Shown: one piece after another, positions 1 to 10,700 of the stretch
Layout of the letters: the number at the start of each line of letters is the position of its first letter
How positions within the stretch are numbered: the stretch's first letter is position 1
Source: Pogona vitticeps
Lineage: Eukaryota > Chordata > Lepidosauria > Squamata > Agamidae
Direction: 5' to 3'
NCBI RefSeq assembly: GCF_051106095.1
Contig: NC_135783.1
Span: forward strand, 307,658,322-307,722,321
DNA: 64,000 bases
Program-made: the position numbers and the translations under genes
The notes under the pieces: model-generated
What the model was told of the DNA's origin: nothing
The model's input: only the letters and a program-made list of their open reading frames with translations
Databases searched by the model: none

Positions 1-3000
1 TGATAAAGGGTATGCTAAACAGAGCCATTTGAAATGTACAATCTCAGCCAAACTCTCCTTTACAAGTTCAGAAGAAATATAAATGACATTTTGAATGACC
101 CAGTGCCACGGTGGCTATAAAAAGATATTTCTCTCAGTTTTGGATGATCTGTTTGTATACCTATATACAAAGTGCCTTTCAGTTTCACTGCTTGTATATC
201 TATGCCTGTTTAGAGGTATGAATTAGATTGAAATGCCTTTCAAATGTGACACTTTATTCCACTCAAATAATAAAAATCATTTATTGCAGTAATGTAGATT
301 TAAAACTGGATTAGTCTGAGTGAAAATATGGCCTCTCTGGGACTCCCCTAGCCCTTTAAATTCCACCATGCCTTGAAATAGCTTTGTAAAGTAGAGAAAG
401 CGCAGCACCCACAATGATTAAAATAGCTGTTTTTAATTACTTGGATTAGGGCATTTATTTCAAATGATTAACTTATAGACCAAAATCTATGGTAGTTCAT
501 ATTCTTCAGTTTCTAAAAAGTCGGTGATAAACAACATGTGATTTATTTTACTATTTAAAATACAGACATGTACCCATTAAAGCTGGCATGTTAATTATTT
601 ATGTGAGAGTTCAACCCACACACATTATTTCATCCTTGACACTATTCCTTTAATTTACTCTATGCCATTAAAAAAATCAACTCTGCCCTCTCTTGTTTTG
701 GAAAATTTTATCTAAAAACTCTTTGCACTTTTTATATGTTGTCCTTAAAAGCATCCCATTGATCAAGGTATTGCAAAATGAAGAGATTGTTAAGCATATG
801 CACTATTTATAGAAAGGTGGAACTTCATAATGTTGCTTTTTAAGAGTGAGACTGATCTGTTGAATGCCTTTACTGAAATCTACCAGCTATATTTTTAAAA
901 GATGACATTGATTCGGGCACATAGATGTCAATTCAAGCGGATACTAGCTTTCCCACCAGGGCTATAATGCTGTGTTTTAGTTGGATGCTATTTGTCTATA
1001 CAAGCCCCATATCTACAATAATATCTCATCCCATCTGAATAATACAGTGGTTTATGTTTAAACTTAAAATAGATTTATTTAGAAAAGTGTGAAAAGAAGA
1101 TATATATATAAAATCATAGAAGGTAGCAAAGAATATTTTAAAATATTATTTAACCTTAACGTTCTTGATGCATTTGTAGGTTTCTTTTGAAGAAAATGAA
1201 CTTAACCATTCATTAGTTAGGCCATTTTAACCTAAGGATATTACAAGGCAGAAACAATACATTTCAAATACTCTCAGTGATTTCTCCTAATACTATGTAC
1301 TGAGAGCTGCTAGTTTGTTCAAATATTGTTATATGCATTTTATTTTATTATTTGTCAATAAGGAAAAATAATAATACTGGTCCATAAAAGAAATCTAAAC
1401 CCGAGGAAAACATTGTTTTAAATGGCATTCAGACATTCAGTGGGCTTATGTATCTTTTGAAATGAAATGATAGTCCATAAACAAGCAAATAATAGAAGTT
1501 AAGCAGAGAAGCAGCTGATCCAAGTCCTGACAGCAGCCCATTTATCTTTGTCTTAACAAGAAAACAGCAAATGACACTAAGCTGTTGTGTTCTGTGCATT
1601 AAGGTTCCCTTCTTAAACAAATGCAGTTGAGGTTGGTTGTTTTCCAGCGCCTGTCCAGTACATGGTGCCAGTGGCCAGAGTTTTGTCCGGCCTTCATCCA
1701 AAGGAGGATTAATCTTTGTGATAGTGCAAACAAAATGTATGTCCGGGGTCAGAGTGCGGGTTGCCTTTTGGGATCTGCATTACATTAATGTCATTTTGGG
1801 GTTCCTGATGTTAATCAAAACCAACACCATAAAGCGTCACTTAGCTAATTTGTGTATTATTGTCAATGTTACCATTAATTATGCATTTGTGAGGAAAAAG
1901 AGGATTAATGAGTTGTCACAGGTAATTTACAATGATCAGACTCCCCAGGACATTAAGAAAACACTAGCTGGGTAAGATTACCAAGCTCACATGGATAATG
2001 TGCAAGCAGGAAAGTCTCTGTTAACCCTCTGAGCCTAGTTTGCTCATCAGTACCAACATCCTTTTTTTTACTCCTTTAACAGTTTTGCAACTGCAATACA
2101 GTATATCTAAAGCACTAGTGATGGATTTCTCCCCCCCCTTTTTTTAAATGTACACTGTTTCTGAAACTGTTAATCATGGCTGAATGGTATTAGATATTAA
2201 TTAGGAATTGCCAAATTCTGTGCTTCATTTTGCCGAGTTACTTAGGCCGTTATTTTAATTCTGAACTTTTTTGTTGGCAAAGTTAATTAGTGCACAAAAC
2301 ATTATTAAAGATGCCATATCATCAGGTGTTAGGGTTATCATTAGCCCATGACATAGCTGCAATAGGATGATACCTAAAATATCAAGACAGGAGGCGCAGT
2401 GGGTAGCGTGATGTGAGCTTCAAATTCATTCATTAGAAAACTGGTGGTTTTATTCATAAGCACATGGTTCAAGTCAAACATTGAAGTAGTCCCAACCCCA
2501 TTATACGTCAGCCTTTACACATTTCTTGCTTTTTAAGTGGTGGGCATGAGAGCATGACATTTTACTAATGTCTTAGTTCTGTGTTCCAGGCGGGCAGATA
2601 AAGGGCTGCTGAATTTTGTAGACCATCTTCCAGTCACACAGGTCGTGGTGAGTGACACAAACCGTACTGGGTCAGAGGCCCAGTTCTACATGGGCCCATT
2701 GCGTTGCTATGGAGATCATGAGTAGTGGGCAGGGTGGGGAGGAGATATGGCTGCTGTTCCCCTATGGGCTTGCTAGAATGGAATGGGGTTTCTTGAAGTA
2801 TGATGGGATATGGATTCACTGGGTGCAAGCACTCTTCTGAGGGCCTTCTTTTTACTTTCAGGCAACTCCTGGAATACAGTCTCCTTCATCAGAGGTGAAA
2901 TATAAGCTCTTGCCTGCATGGCATCTTCACCTGGCCAGTACCTAAGACGGGACAAGCTTTCTGTGGAAACTGCTTCAGTATCTGTGTGTATCCCAGGAGT

Positions 3001-3190
3001 CCTGGGAGATGTGCAAGTGGGAGGGCATTCAGGAAGGGAAGGGCAGTACGAAAGAGGAACAGGTGCCTGCTGGAAAGAGAAAGAATGAAGAAGAGAAAGG
3101 GAAGGACATTTGGACTGATGCTTCAGAGTCAAATAGAAGGGTCAAATAGAAATTTTTATTTTTATTTTATTTCTGAATAGTTGGACAGTG
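1..3190. other. AT-rich non-coding stretch, no gene recognised
   Basis: I see no recognisable gene or mobile element here. The sequence is AT-rich and non-repetitive, with many TAATTA-like words, for example around 1840-1900 and 2260-2320. Short open frames (112 aa at 1637-1975 plus, 119 aa at 2773-3132 minus) have no recognisable motif and look like chance. The stretches 1640-1975 and 2200-2340 have the look of conserved non-coding elements, but this is only an impression because no alignment was available. Confidence 0.5.
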
Positions 3191-3194
3191 TTAC

Positions 3195-3345
3195 TTAGCC
3201 TGCGGTGTAGATGCTTGTATTCTGAGGATTTCTTATGTGTGTGCATGTGGGTCTAGTCTCTGGGTGTCTGTGTGAATTTTGTTGTATGGGTATACTATGT
3301 ATATATTTACAATGACAATATTTATTTGATTTGATTTGATTTGAA
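3195..3345 (+). repeat. Retroposon 3'-tail-like repeat ending in (ATTTG)n
   Basis: The stretch has a phrase about a shared 'CTCTGGGTGTCTGTGTGAATTT' type of end and then TTTACAATGACAATATTTA, followed by four GATTT units at about 3325-3344. This arrangement resembles a LINE 3' end with a short-unit tail. The copia element is inserted directly to its right. The family is not assigned, and a chance resemblance is possible. Confidence 0.3.
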
Positions 3346-3350
3346 GGTAG

Positions 3351-4119
3351 TATCAAGTATTTCTTTTGGGGTGTGCTGAGCAAAGCAGGATTACAACCAG
3401 CCTCTAAGGTCCTCGCAGAGAAGAAAACACGAGACAACACCTTCATCCTTAAAGTTTATATTGCATATGTACAGTCTTCAAAAAATACTCCAACAGCATG
3501 TTCTTTTGAAAATCTCAAAATTCTCCCCACCACATGTGTGTACGTCTGTACATTATATAGTACATATAACCAATCAGGTAACATTGCCTCATCTTAGATG
3601 ATCTCATATATGATCTCATCAGCCTTCTTCCTAGCCAGCATGACACAGCTTTATAGCCAGCTGTACATTATGACTAACAACTTCCTTTAGCATAGGCATC
3701 CTTCAGTCTCGAGAGACTATGGTAACATGCTCTGAATCGAGGAGTGTCCTCTCCAGAGCATGAAGCCCGGGTAAGGTAATATGGAGGATAGGCTGTTACC
3801 CAAGCAGCAGATCCCCCCTCTCCACATTGCTGAAATGGTCCAATGGAAAGGCAAGAGCCAATACAACTGGTTCCAGCAATGTCGCAGGAGTTGGCAGAAC
3901 GACACATGCTGCCTTCGGGACTCCAGCTCCGGATTTTGCCTCGAGGTTAACTCCTGAAGCCTTTTCCATGAGTGGATATAGCCACAAGGCAGTGGAGGTT
4001 TGAAATTGGAGTTTTCCTTCTCCTAGATGGGCTGCCTTCCATGGAAGGCAACAACTTCCTTTATACTTTCAGTTTAAGATGTCAATTTCTTCTATTACAA
4101 ACCTCGTAATTTCCTGACA
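3351..4119 (-). repeat. Copia 3' LTR, with an insertion
   Basis: It aligns along its length with 5327-5725 apart from the 360-bp insertion at 3690-4049. Read on the plus strand it runs from TATCAAGTATTTC to CCTGACA. The purine-rich tract on the minus strand directly precedes it. Confidence 0.88.
3690..4049 (-). mobile_element. 360-bp short retroposon built from LINE 5' and 3' ends
   Basis: The insertion lies inside the copia 3' LTR and is flanked by a perfect 14-bp target duplication AACAACTTCCTTTA (3676-3689 and 4050-4063). Read on the minus strand, its middle matches the 5' leader of the zinc-finger LINE copy at about 40800-40995 (shared CTCCTGCGACAT, CAAGAGCCA-type and ACCCAAG words). Its end matches the 3' terminus of the same LINE family as seen at 15715-15745 and 41830-41867 (ACCATAGTCT, then GAGACTGAAGGATGCCT). 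It therefore looks like a non-autonomous element composed of the LINE's 5' region joined to its 3' end. The terminal AGTCTC-GA-GAGACT stem may serve as the reverse-transcriptase recognition hairpin (inference). Confidence 0.75.
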
Positions 4120-4965
4120 TCCCCTCCAAATTTGCATCTCTTCTGAATGTAGACCCAATTGTTCCATGAATGCTCAGTGCTTTTGTTTGCCAAGAAGTTT
4201 TGTGAATATATCTGCTAAATTGTTTTCGCTCTCACAATATTTTAACACAATTTTTACTTTACATCTTCTCTTACATTACAAAATTTAATGTCTATGTGCT
4301 TTGTTCTGAACCTCATACTCTCTATAGTAGCCATCTGAATACATGTGGTGCTATCCTCATTCATTGTAATGGGCTCATTTACTTCAGTGCAGAAATCTGT
4401 AAGCAATTGCTTATACCACGTGATTTCATTTACTGTTTCTAAGAGCGCTATAAATTTATATTCAGCAGTGGAAGTTGCTACAGAAGTTTGCTTTCTGGAT
4501 TTCCATCCTATTAACACACCTGCAAACTTTATTACATATCAGACAAGGATTTTTGATTCTTCACGTCTGCTGCCCCATCACTGTCTTGAGTATGCTTCCA
4601 GTTTTTAAAACATATTATTGGGCTTCAACACTAGGCTAACTGCTACTGATCCTTTCAGGTATCTCAACACCCTTTTTGCACATACATCCAATTTAACTTC
4701 TTTCCCTCTGGGAGTTTTAAATTTGTAAACATATTGTGTTTATTCATATAATCCATTTCCTTCTGCCTTGGTTTTCCCACTTTTTGCGTTCTTCCTTGGG
4801 AATATCTAACACTTCTTGATAACTCTGAGGTTCTGTGTAGCTTACATTTAAGGCGTTAATTTGCTCACACATGAATTGTTTTGGAGGTATACCATTATTC
4901 TCTCTTTGTGACCATCTTGGAGCTCCTATCTCCCCCTGTTTCAACTGATAACATCATTTCTCAGT

Positions 4966-5211
4966 TAAAGATAAAGGTAAAGGTTCCCCTTGACAATTTT
5001 TGTCCAGTCGTGTTCGACTCTAGGGGGCGGTGCTCAACCCCATTTCCAAGCCATAGAGCCAGCGTTTTTGTCTGAAGACAATCTTCCGTGGTCACATGGC
5101 CAGTGCGACTTAGACACGGAACACTGTTACCTTCTCACCGAGGTGGTCCCTATTAATCTACTCGCATTTACATGCAAATGCGAGTAGGTTGGCGGAAGCT
5201 GGGACAAGTGA
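4966..5211 (-). mobile_element. Sauria-type SINE, lacking its tRNA head
   Basis: The reverse complement matches the body and tail of the fuller copy at 55670-56010: GCTGGGACAAGTGAC, the CCACATGGCCAGTGCGAC equivalent, AGAGTCG-like words and an AACCTTTACCTTT tail. The tRNA-related head is absent, consistent with 5' truncation. It interrupts the copia interior just downstream of the primer site. A perfect 12-bp inverted repeat at 5159-5188 is not present in the other copy. Confidence 0.78.
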
Positions 5212-5309
5212 CTGGATCTCTGAAAGCTCCCAGCATTTCTGGACTGCTCCCCCAGGACCCATAAGTAACTCACCAGTGACTCACATGCTCTCTTGCGCAG
5301 GGGAAGCAC

Positions 5310-5324
5310 GCTGGGCCCATAACC
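5310..5324 (-). other. Copia primer-binding site matching the initiator tRNA-Met anticodon arm
   Basis: Two bases inside the 5' LTR boundary the plus strand reads GCTGGGCCCATAACC. This is the anticodon stem-loop sequence of vertebrate initiator tRNA-Met, not its 3' end. Copia-type elements are known to prime with an internally cleaved half of this tRNA, so the match fits the family assignment and the element's orientation. Confidence 0.8.
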
Positions 5325-5326
5325 TT

Positions 5327-5725
5327 TGTCAAGTATTTCTTTTAGGATGCGCTGAGGAAAGCAGGGTTACAACCAGCCTCCAAGGTCCTTGCAGAGAAGA
5401 AAACACAAGTAAACAGCTTCTTCCTTAAAGCATATATTATATATGTCCAGTCTTCACAAAATACTCCAACAGCATGTGCTCTAGGAAATCTCAAAACTCT
5501 TCCCAGCACATGTGTATACTTCTGTACAATATATTGTACATATAACTAATCAGGTAACATTGCCTCATCTTAGATGATCTCATATTCATTACATCAGCCT
5601 TCTGCCCAAGTCAGCATAATTCAGCTTTAAACACAGCTGTACAATATGGCTGATTAACAACTTCCTTTATACATTCAGTTTAAGATGTCAATTTCTTCTG
5701 TTACAGTCCTTGTAATTTCCTGACA
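5327..5725 (-). repeat. Copia 5' LTR
   Basis: This is a 399-bp LTR bounded by TG and CA on both strands. It pairs with 3351-4119 and is followed by GGTAG at 5726-5730, the right copy of the target duplication. Confidence 0.88.
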
Positions 5726-5738
5726 GGTAGGTCTGCTC

Positions 5739-6360
5739 CTATATGAATATATTAGCTTCCCAGGGGACCCTTTCCATGACCTCCTGCTGGATGTTGAGCC
5801 TACAGTTGGGCAGCTTAGACCCCTTCATCACATAACTGACACCAAGCACTGGCATCAACCTCAACTTTGACCCAGCTGCGATGTTGGAAAATAGTTTAAG
5901 TTGCTGCAGCAGCTTGAGAGGGCTCTCAAGCTGGTTACGAAAGAGTGGGAGAGTGAACAAGGACTGGAGAAACTAGGGGGAATAGAACCACACAGAGGAC
6001 TTGAACTGGACTGGCAAAGGATGATGTTCAGCCATCCTGCTCAAATACAGTAGCACCCTGGGGAGCAGTGCAGAAACTCAGATAGTGGAGATAAGTGGTA
6101 TCCTGCATATAGTCCTTGAATAAAGGTCTATGTTTACAGTACTGATTGTTCTCCCATATGGTGATGACCAAGGACCCCTTTGACATGGAGGGGTTGAGGA
6201 CAGGCACAATTTTATTAAATAAATAGCAGAACAGAAAGTAGAAATCAACCTCACACCCCTTTTGCTTGCTGAGATCCTTAGAAATACTGCAAGTGGATTA
6301 TCCTGGAGACAATATTTGCTCAGGTCTACAGGAAGACTCAAGTATGGCCAAGATATCCAG
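5739..6360 (-). pseudogene. Coding-like minus-strand stretch, unrecognised
   Basis: The minus strand reads as plausible protein in more than one frame. One frame covers about 6080-6360 (including LFNKIVPVLNPSMSKGSLVI). Another covers 5739-5960 (including FRNQLESPLKLLQQLKLF and AGSKLRLMPVLGV). Frame changes and stop codons separate them, so if it is real it is a decayed gene copy. Base composition is less AT-rich than the flanks. It stops where the copia element is inserted. I do not recognise the protein. It may be a processed pseudogene, an unfamiliar transposon, or chance. Confidence 0.25.
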
Positions 6361-7690
6361 TCCCTATATACCTTTACTGAGTATTCACATATTCATTAAC
6401 ACATCTGTCTACAGCCAAATTTTTGGATGTTCATATTTCACTAATTGGCAGAGCATCTCACTAATTAGCAAACTGATAACAAAGCCAGACGTCAAAGGAC
6501 AGCAGCACTATACAACACCTACTAGGATGTCTGATGTGGATGCTACTTATCATATGCAAATGTCTCATCTCAGAACATCTGAAGTGAACAATGAAGTGAC
6601 CTCTAGTAATTTGGCCAGGTAATATTGGTTTTTGCCAGTTTCCAGCAGTTGCAACCTTCACCAGGCTAACTCTAGTACCACTGATGTCTTGTCAGTACCC
6701 AACACTGGGCACAGTGAGAAATATTGACACATACAATACTGAAATCCTTGCCCATATAACTGACTTCTGCAATGGGGACAGTGCAGGGGAGTGGCATTCT
6801 GACAGCCTAATGCAGCTCCCCCAAAGGTCCTGCAAACACAAAGTTGGCTCTTGGGCCACCAAAGCGATGCATCCTTGGTATATACGGATGATAGAAAACA
6901 GGTAGAATGGCCCCAATCCTGTTTTTTTGTTTATTTGATGCAGAAGATGCTGAGGGATGTGGAGGGTTATTAGCATATAAAATCCACATTACCAGCTGGA
7001 TAAATTGGGACAACTTCAAAGCATCTACTGGGATATAATCTTACATTTTCCTGGAAATAATTGGTTATGAGCTTGCAAATTTGCTTTTTTTGCAGGCTCT
7101 GGAGGAAATCTGCAGTTAGAGGAGCAGGTTCATCAACAAGACCTCCTTGTTGCTATTTGGAAAACAGCACCATTGTCTCTTCGTTGTTGATTCTCCAAGA
7201 GGTGTATGGGGAAAAATGTTTATGCCTGAGAGATGTCACAGGGAAAGTAGTTACACCCTTCCTTAAGTTAAAAAGTTACACCTGTCCTCAAGTTAAAAAG
7301 AAAAGAGAAAAAAAGCTATACTGTCCACCAAGCCAGTGCAAATGCCTCAGCCCTACACAGTCTCCACGTGACATTCATGGGATCGCTTTATCCATGCTGA
7401 TTTGTTGTTTTAAATATGTGAATAGACAGACAGCACAAACAATTTTAGGGGTTCTAAATCACATTGGTAGTCTTGACTAGTATACACTCAATCAAGTGCT
7501 GGATGTTAAGTCAACACTTAAGTGGTTGCATAAGTTTACTATAGTTTGTATTAGCAATTTGATTTTGGCTGTTGTACATTTCAAAAATGGAAGGAAAGAA
7601 AAAGTGTTGAGGGGCTTATCACAACATCAGTTATTTTCTCACAGTATCTTACTGTAATAAAGTTGCTGTTTTATATCCTCAAGTTGTATC
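6361..7690. other. Non-coding, nothing recognised
   Basis: I see no gene, RNA or clear repeat here. Open frames such as the 139-aa one at 7061-7480 show no domain or family motif and have composition typical of chance frames. Confidence 0.5.
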
Positions 7691-7694
7691 TAAC

Positions 7695-7890
7695 CTATGT
7701 GTGTTTTGTGGCATCAAGTTGGAACTGACTTACAGCAGGCCTATTATGGCTTTCAAGATAAATGAGATATTTAAGGAGTGGTTTCCATTCCCCCCAGTCA
7801 GTTTCTATCTCAGAGCAGGTATCCAAACCTCTGTTCTTCAGAGTCCTTTTTCCCCTATATCTCACACGGAATTCCAACTTATGGTTGCCC
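7695..7890 (+). repeat. Decayed dispersed repeat (retroposon-like)
   Basis: The phrase order GTGGCATCAAGTTGGAACTGACTTA, then GGCTTTCAAGATAAATGAGATATTTAAGGAGTGGTTT-like text, then CCCTATA-type end, resembles a widespread amniote retroposon segment whose copies read 'GTCAAGTTG...GACTTA...GGTTTTCAAG...GTGGTTT'. I know the pattern but cannot name the family securely. Confidence 0.35.
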
Positions 7891-7961
7891 TATAAATCAG
7901 TGACCTCCAAAAGAGTCTGTCATTAGGAGCCCTGCTCAGGTGTTGTATACTTAAGCTGAGG

Positions 7962-8214
<253 letters not shown>

Positions 8215-8215
8215 C

Positions 8216-8645
8216 TCCCCACCTCCCCCAGTGGCCTCATATGCATATTAAACAACATTGGGGAGATGATCCACCCCTGTAGGACTCCACAATTGAGTGT
8301 CCAAGTAGTCCCCAAGCCAGGCCAAAGCCAGGCCACCAATCCTCAACCCAAAGTGCCTCCCCAGGAGGATACTGTGGTCAAGCGTATTGAAGGCCGCTGA
8401 GAGATCAAGAAGTACCAGCAAGGACATTTTGCTCCTGTCCGTCTCCCTTAAAAGCTCATCTTGCAGGGCGACCAATGCTGTCTCTGTGCCATGGCGTTGC
8501 CTGAACCCGGACTGGAGTGGATCAAAGGCATCGGTCTCCTCCAGGAGTGCCTATAGCTGGTTGGCTACTACGCTCTCCACTAGCTTGCTTAGAAAAGGCA
8601 CATTGGCGACAGGTCTGTAGCTGTTAATATCTCTGCTGCCAAACT
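8216..8645 (-). mobile_element. L2-type LINE reverse-transcriptase fragment
   Basis: The minus strand encodes the start of an L2/CR1-group reverse transcriptase: TETALVALQDELLRETDR, then LLVLLDLSAAF, then a decayed match to SPMLFNIYMRPLGE near the left end. It is the same family as the larger copies at 35600-36995 and 62727-63326. Both ends of the element are missing and frames are broken. The left end runs into the microsatellite. Confidence 0.85.
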
Positions 8646-9087
8646 AGTTTCTTAATGAATAGACCTAATAAGCATCTCCCAGAGGGCTCAGGGGGAGGGG
8701 CTTCCTCAAAGAGAGACCCGTAGTGGCTCATTTTGTTGTTACTGGCTTGGCTTGGCAGCTTTTCATATTTGATCTGCTTCAGCTTCCTTCAGCTTTTCCC
8801 AGCATTATTGTCATTTCCAGAGAGCTTCATCTGATGATGTGCCCAAAGCATGATAGCCTAAGTTTAGCTATTTTTGCATCTAGAGGGTTCAGGTTTGATT
8901 TTATCTGGAATGTACTTTTTGGGGTCTTTTTGGAGGTTCATGGTGCCCATAAACCTCAGTTCTAACATCACATTTCAAACAAAAAGATTTCCCCCCGTCA
9001 GCTTTCTTCACTGTCCTGCTTTTATGTCCCTACATACTAGATGAAAAAAATGAGAAAATGGATGGGGAAACCACAGAATGACAGATC

Positions 9088-9350
9088 TTGACCTTCGTCT
9101 CTAACAAGACATCCTTTCACATGAGGCTCTTTAGTCCCTTCATAGATGCTTTTTCAAATCGGAGTCTTCTGATTTCTTGGTTGCAGTCTCCAGCTACATT
9201 GGTGGTTGAACTGAGATACAGAAAATCTTCAACTTCTTCTTTGTCACCAGACATGTCTATTAGTTCTGCTTTATTTGCAGTGTGTGCATCTATGGTTGTG
9301 TCATCACATCCTCTTTTGATGTTTTGGTGTTTCTTTTCCCATAACATATT
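9088..9350 (-). mobile_element. Decayed LINE reverse-transcriptase fragment (RTE-like)
   Basis: The minus strand carries EEVEDFLYLSSTTN, then GDCNQEIRRLRFEKASM. This matches the 'FxYLGSTI...DGD...EIRRRI..A' segment that follows the palm domain in RTE-like LINE reverse transcriptases. It is too short and decayed to place in a family. Confidence 0.5.
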
Positions 9351-10017
9351 TTATCCTCTAACAAAACAGCAGATTAAAAAAAAAAACAAGATACTATTCA
9401 GATGCATTGGAATCAATAGGAATTTTGCCTATAATGCCCATGAAACATGGGATACATCTGAGTGTAACTTGCCTCTCAATATAGATGTGAATTATAAAGC
9501 CTCTTTCTCATCTGTACAGCAACAACTACTTCACTGTATCCGTTGAATTCTCCAGGACCCTCATCCATTCATAATGAAAATGAATTCTTCTATCAAAGTA
9601 GAGCTATAAAATTGACAGGAGTGCAACTAATTTTGTTTTCATAATGTGGCAGTAATTTTAATTGATGTCATGGCAGACTTTAAGCTAGTCGTTCCCCAGT
9701 GTGTGAAGAAAGTCAGAACAGTCAGGGTGCCCTGGGAATCTTTTCACAACTCTGCAGTCTCACATCTTAATCTGATATTCATTTCACACCATTCATCACG
9801 AACAGTGCCAGAAGCTAACTCAGATTCTTATGGATGAAAAGTCTTTGTGTGTACAGTACCTTTTAATGAATGGCGTTTGCTTTTAATGCGTTTATACTCA
9901 GTGAACATTATTTTAACAAATTTGTAATGCTATCACCTGCAACCAGCTATTCAATATTTAGTTGAGCATGCAGTGTAGTGTATGGAAACACAATATCAAT
10001 TAGTTAATTGCACACAC

Positions 10018-10020
<3 letters not shown>
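9351..10020. other. Non-coding, nothing recognised
   Basis: AT-rich unique-looking sequence with no gene or repeat that I can support. Confidence 0.5.

Positions 10021-10057
<37 letters not shown>
10021..10057 (+). repeat. (GA)n microsatellite
   Basis: An uninterrupted AG dinucleotide run of about 18 units. Confidence 0.97.
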
Positions 10058-10059
<2 letters not shown>

Positions 10060-10462
10060 CATTTATGCTAGATTTTAGATTTACAAATACAGTGGGCTGT
10101 ATGGACACAGTGAAGAGAGTCAAGTCCATGTCTGGTACAAAGTCCCAAGCCCAAGTCTGGGTCCCTATTAAAAACAAGCTTTTTTCCTCTGAGGAAAAGG
10201 AGAGGGGTGAGTGAGTTCCCAGTTGTGCGTCGAGCCCGAGTCACTGAAAAACAACAAGAAGTTGAGCCCGAGTCAAGTTATCAGCGTGAGCCCCACGATT
10301 CAAGTCTCCATCCCTGATGTTTAGAATCATATCTTGTGGCACTTATAGATGCACATCCTGTTCATGTTTAATCAAAAGCAAGCTCTACTAAGAGCTATGC
10401 AATTCACTCTTGGGTATGTTGGGAAAATTTGAAAAAGAGAGAAAGAAAGGCAATATATTGTG

Positions 10463-10520
10463 CCACTTTAAAGACTAATACTGTAGATTTATCTCAGTAT
10501 GAGTTTATGTGGCTCATGCA
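10463..10520. repeat. Dispersed repeat shared with 46008-46060
   Basis: The text GTGCCACTTTAAAGACTAATA followed by TTATNTCAGTATGAGTTTATGTGG-like sequence resembles GTGGCATCTTAAGGACTAACCA plus a similar continuation at 46008-46060. The arrangement is familiar from dispersed reptile repeats, but the family is not assigned. Confidence 0.35.
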
Positions 10521-10598
10521 TATTCCTCCTCTATCCTGAAATCTCATGGCAGAGAACAACAATAGCAATAATGACTGAAATTGTGTTCCTTACTATAA

Positions 10599-10700
10599 TA
10601 AGTTGCAATTAGAGTAGGTCCATTGAATCAGTGGGACTTTCTTGAGTCAACTCCTCCATCAGTTCCACTGATTTCGTGGGCCTACTCCAGTTGCAACTTA
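10599..10700. repeat. 102-bp imperfect foldback element
   Basis: The left arm begins TAAGTTGCAA, then AGAGTAGGTCCATTGAATCA, GTGGGACT. The right arm at about 10661-10700 is its near reverse complement (AGTTCCACTGATTTCGTGGG, CCTACTCCAGTTGCAACTTA). The spacer is about 20 bp. No convincing target duplication is seen, so this may be a MITE or a foldback of retroposon sequence. Confidence 0.6.

Larger units (their letters stand above)
3351..5725 (-). mobile_element. Ty1/copia LTR retrotransposon, broken fossil
   Basis: The element lies on the minus strand. The 5' LTR is 5327-5725 and the 3' LTR is 3351-4119 (lengthened by an insertion). It is flanked by the 5-bp target duplication GGTAG at 3346-3350 and 5726-5730. 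A purine-rich tract sits beside the 3' LTR (about 4120-4132) and a primer site beside the 5' LTR. Pol remnants are recognisable: a stretch leading into the reverse transcriptase (about 4744-4944) and a copia-type RNase H stretch (about 4254-4517, with GWKSRKQTSVATSTAEYKF). Much of the interior, including gag and integrase, is missing and the coding parts are broken. The LTRs differ at about 8 of the first 80 aligned bases by eye, so the insertion is old. Two SINE-like insertions lie inside it. Confidence 0.88.

Noticed and set aside
7061-7480. 139-aa plus-strand frame
   Set aside because: No domain, no coding-like composition and no neighbouring gene structure. It is probably chance.
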